From: an uncultured Hyphomonas sp.
GTDB lineage: Bacteria; Pseudomonadota; Alphaproteobacteria; Caulobacterales; Hyphomonadaceae
Assembly (NCBI RefSeq): GCF_963677035.1
Contig: NZ_OY781472.1
Coordinates: 1,302,001 to 1,366,000, forward strand
Length of the DNA stretch: 64,000 nt
Direction of reading: 5' to 3'
Numbering within the stretch: the first letter of the stretch is position 1; the number at the start of each line of letters is the position of its first letter. A program made the position numbers and the translations under genes. The notes under the pieces were generated by a model that was not told the DNA's origin, did no database searches, and worked only from the letters and a program-made list of their open reading frames with translations. Below, one piece after another: positions 61,392 to 64,000 of this stretch.

Positions 61392-63836
61392 ATGATGGCA
61401 AATATTCGCGTTTCCCTGCCAATTGACGAGGTGCTGGGGGATATTTCTGCCCGGCTCAGCGAGGCGCCGCGGCTTGTTCTGGCCGCGCCGCCGGGTGCGG
61501 GCAAAACGACCCGTGTGCCGCTGTCGCTGGCCGGTTTCCTTGATCTGCCGGCGGTGGTGGAGGGGCGTATCCTGATGCTGGAGCCGCGTCGCATCGCCGC
61601 GCGCATGGCGGCGCAGCAGATGGCGAAGAGTCTGGGCGAACCCCTTGGCAAGCGTGTCGGCCTGACCACGCGGGTAGACCGGAAGGTCTCCGCCGACACG
61701 GTTGTGGAAGTGATCACCGATGGCCTGTTCACACGGCGCATCCTGAATGACCCCGAACTGGCGGGCGTTGGCGCAATCCTGTTCGATGAATTCCACGAGC
61801 GCCGCTTGAATTCGGACCTCGGCCTCGCCCTCGCATTGGAAAGCCAGTCGGCCTTCCGCGAAGATCTGAAACTGCTGATCATGTCAGCGACGCTGGATAC
61901 GGCGCGCGTCTCAGCTGTGTTCGATGCGCCGGTTGTGGAAAGCGAAGGCCGGATGTTCCCGGTGGAGACCCGTTATCTCGGCCGGTCCGAAGACCGGATC
62001 GAGGACAGGATGGCGGCTGCCGTCCGCCGGGCCCTGAGAGAAGAGGATGGGTCAGTCCTCGCTTTCCTGCCAGGGGCAGGAGAGATCCGGCGCACGGCCG
62101 AGCGTCTGGAGGGGCTTGGCCCGGATGTCATCGTCGCGCCGCTGTTCGGGGCACTCAGCCCGGCGGAACAGGACGCCGCCGTGCAGCCGGCACCGGACGG
62201 CAAGCGGAAGATTGTCCTGGCGACGGACATCGCCGAAAGCGCCCTGACCATTGAAGGCGTCCGGATCGTGATCGATTCCGGCCTGTCGCGGGTGGCGGAA
62301 GACAATATTGGCGGGCTTGGGTCCCGGCTCAGTACGGTGCGCGCCTCCCGCGCCTCGGTTGACCAGCGCCGCGGCCGGGCAGGACGGCTTGAGCCGGGCG
62401 TCTGCTATCGCCTGTGGGATGAAGAAGCGACACGGGGCCTGATGCCGGCGCCAGTGCCGGAGATTCTTTCGAGCGATCTGTCCGGCCTCGTCCTGACCCT
62501 CGCGGAATGGGGCGAACGGGAGGCCGGCAATCTGACCTGGATGGATGCCCCGCCGGCCGGCCGGCTGAAGGCTGCGGCAGACTTGCTGCAGACATTGAAG
62601 GCCGTGGATGAAGAGGGACGGCTCACGCCGCTCGGGTCCGAGATGTCGCGCCTGCCGCTGCCGCCGCGCCTTGCCGCGCTGGTTGCCGGGGCCAGCGGCG
62701 GGGAGCGGGCCCTTGCGGCAGAGGTGGCCGCACTGGCGGGGGAGCGCGGCGTCGGCGGAACATCGGTGGACCTGCGCGAGCGGCTGGCCCGTTTCCGGCA
62801 GGAGCGCACGCCCCGTGCGCGCGTGTTGCAGCAGCAGGCGAAAAACTGGGGCAAGGGCGCGGCGCCCTCCGGCGATCTTGCGAACCTGCTGGCCCGTGCC
62901 TGGCCGGATGAGGTGGCCCGCAAACGGCCCGGCACCGTGGGCACTTATTTGCTGGCGTCCGGGCGCGCAGCCACGCTTCCGGACAGTGATCCGCTGGCGA
63001 AGTCCGACTGGCTGGTGGTTGCTGATCTTGGCGGGGCATCGAAAGAGGCGCGGATTTCCCTGGCCATGCCGGTCAGCGAGGCAGACGCGTTGGCTAGCGG
63101 GAATGTGGTCAGCGAAGACCGGGCCGAGTTCGACTCGAAGACCGGCCGGTTCACCGCGCGGCGGGTAAAGGCGCTGGGGGCGATTGTCCTGTCGGCGTCG
63201 CCCTTGCCGAAACCCTCTGCAGCCGTGGCGGCGAGAGCGATGCTGGCGGCGATTGCGGAGGAGGGCTTCGCTGCCATCGGCGCCGAAGAGGTGGTTGAGG
63301 AAACGCTGTCGCGGATTGCCCTGCTGGAACAGGCCGGTCTGGTCGAGGCGCAGGGCCTCAGCTTTGACGGGCTGCGGGCCTCCGCGGCGGACTGGCTGTT
63401 GCCATGCCTGAAAAAAAGCGGGGCACAGGTCCCGGCGGATCATAAGGTGCGCGAGGCTTTGATCGCTTCATTGGATTGGCCAGTACAGGAGGCGCTGCGC
63501 ACCGGGGCACCGCTGTCGCTCGAACTCCCATCCGGGCAGACGGCCCGCGTGGATTATCTGGATCCGCGTGCGCCACTGGTGTCGGCCAGGGCGCAGGCCT
63601 TCTGGGGGTGTGCGGAACATTTACGGATCGCTGGCGGGCGTGTGCCGGTGACGGTCGAGATGCTGTCACCGGGTATGAAGCCGGTTGCGACAACACAGGA
63701 CCTGCCTGCCTTCTGGCAGGGTGGCTACAAGGACATGGCGAAGGATATGCGTGGGCGCTACCCCAAGCATGACTGGCCGGAAGACCCGGCGGCTGCCCGC
63801 GCGCATGAAGGCCGGACGAAGAAGCGATTGCGATGA
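61392..63836 (+). CDS. hrpB: ATP-dependent helicase HrpB
   Basis: About 814 aa from the ATG at 61392 (MMANIRVSLPIDEVLGDI); a longer TTG start at 61326 is possible. Motif I is APPGAGKTT, motif II DEFHERRLN (DEFH, as in HrpB rather than DEAH), motif III SATLDT, and motif VI RRGRAGRLEPG. The HrpB-specific C-terminal domain is present. RNA-helicase-like, role not well defined. Its TGA overlaps the ATG of the next gene. Confidence 0.93.
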   Translation: MMANIRVSLPIDEVLGDISARLSEAPRLVLAAPPGAGKTTRVPLSLAGFLDLPAVVEGRILMLEPRRIAARMAAQQMAKSLGEPLGKRVGLTTRVDRKVSADTVVEVITDGLFTRRILNDPELAGVGAILFDEFHERRLNSDLGLALALESQSAFREDLKLLIMSATLDTARVSAVFDAPVVESEGRMFPVETRYLGRSEDRIEDRMAAAVRRALREEDGSVLAFLPGAGEIRRTAERLEGLGPDVIVAPLFGALSPAEQDAAVQPAPDGKRKIVLATDIAESALTIEGVRIVIDSGLSRVAEDNIGGLGSRLSTVRASRASVDQRRGRAGRLEPGVCYRLWDEEATRGLMPAPVPEILSSDLSGLVLTLAEWGEREAGNLTWMDAPPAGRLKAAADLLQTLKAVDEEGRLTPLGSEMSRLPLPPRLAALVAGASGGERALAAEVAALAGERGVGGTSVDLRERLARFRQERTPRARVLQQQAKNWGKGAAPSGDLANLLARAWPDEVARKRPGTVGTYLLASGRAATLPDSDPLAKSDWLVVADLGGASKEARISLAMPVSEADALASGNVVSEDRAEFDSKTGRFTARRVKALGAIVLSASPLPKPSAAVAARAMLAAIAEEGFAAIGAEEVVEETLSRIALLEQAGLVEAQGLSFDGLRASAADWLLPCLKKSGAQVPADHKVREALIASLDWPVQEALRTGAPLSLELPSGQTARVDYLDPRAPLVSARAQAFWGCAEHLRIAGGRVPVTVEMLSPGMKPVATTQDLPAFWQGGYKDMAKDMRGRYPKHDWPEDPAAARAHEGRTKKRLR

Positions 63837-64000
63837 CGAGGAATATCAATATCCGCAACGACTGGCGCTACGGCGATGTCGAACGGATCGTCGATCTGCA
63901 TCGGCGCGGCTATGAACGGGAGGGCGCGCATTATGGCGCCGATTTCCTGGACCATGTGCGCCACACGGTGGAAGAGGTCGATATTCCCGCGCGGCCCGGC
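63833..64000 (+). CDS. GNAT family N-acetyltransferase, 3' truncated by window edge
   Basis: The first 56 codons are visible, starting MTRNINIRNDWRYGDVERI. The opening beta strand, the DVERIVDLH helix and REGAHYGADFLDHV resemble the N terminus of GNAT acetyltransferases fused or related to MarR-type enzymes. The acetyl-CoA site lies beyond the window. ATGA overlap couples it to hrpB. Confidence 0.65.
   Translation, partial: MTRNINIRNDWRYGDVERIVDLHRRGYEREGAHYGADFLDHVRHTVEEVDIPARPG

Overview
The window is 64 kb of high-GC chromosome from an alphaproteobacterium, most likely the Hyphomonadaceae/Caulobacterales side. That placement is inferred from gene content: a RegB/RegA redox pair next to a SCO protein, polyhydroxyalkanoate genes with PhaR, an NDUFA9-like protein, and many Tat or lipoprotein envelope enzymes. 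I saw no rRNA, tRNA, CRISPR array, phage or transposase. Most of the window is ordinary, densely packed chromosome with short operons, overlapping start and stop codons, and several convergent pairs sharing a CTAG stop tetranucleotide.

Bases 1-19.5k: an NDUFA9-like fragment, uppP, a glutamate synthase operon (gltD, a GFA-family gene, gltB), a DUF4349 lipoprotein, and a Tat-exported HisC-like aminotransferase whose leader can fold into a three-stem pseudoknotted RNA. Lipid genes follow: a carboxyltransferase, an SCP2 protein, a hydrolase, an acyl-CoA ligase and an MDR oxidoreductase. A repeat-rich spacer comes next, then divergent phaB and phaR.

Bases 19.5k-36k: a GT2/GT39 sugar-transfer pair, a TonB-dependent receptor with a perfect palindromic operator candidate, regB-regA with divergent SCO1, 3-hydroxybutyrate dehydrogenase, DUF350-protease-pyrF, a PQQ/heme alcohol dehydrogenase, a TerB-like protein, a sulfotransferase, YciI-GST and a TetR regulator. 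A 37-codon membrane-protein gene with its own promoter sits at 36.3k.

Bases 36.5k-50.7k: tsaD, an ECF sigma factor with a co-transcribed membrane protein, a serine hydrolase lipoprotein, lepA, a CarF/PEDS1-type lipid desaturase behind a palindrome-rich promoter region, a Rieske oxygenase, an SDR-DoxX fusion with DUF2269, a lipoprotein behind a Fur-like box, ruvCAB, a yeast-type cytosine deaminase and a secreted protein of six two-cysteine repeats.

Bases 50.7k-64k: a second repeat-rich spacer that mirrors the first in inverted orientation, a lower-GC DUF4238 gene that looks acquired, argG, a TolA-like coiled-coil membrane protein, DUF4112, DUF952-pyrD, a MATE exporter, a PAP2 phosphatase, a dicarboxylate/amino acid symporter, hrpB and the start of a GNAT gene.

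The most unusual signals are the structured leader at 9609-9696, the 37-aa gene, the CarF homolog, and the two inverted repeat clusters. In those clusters 36-nt hairpin units keep their stems by compensatory changes, and each cluster lies just upstream of a small membrane-anchored ORF whose 3' end runs into another repeat.
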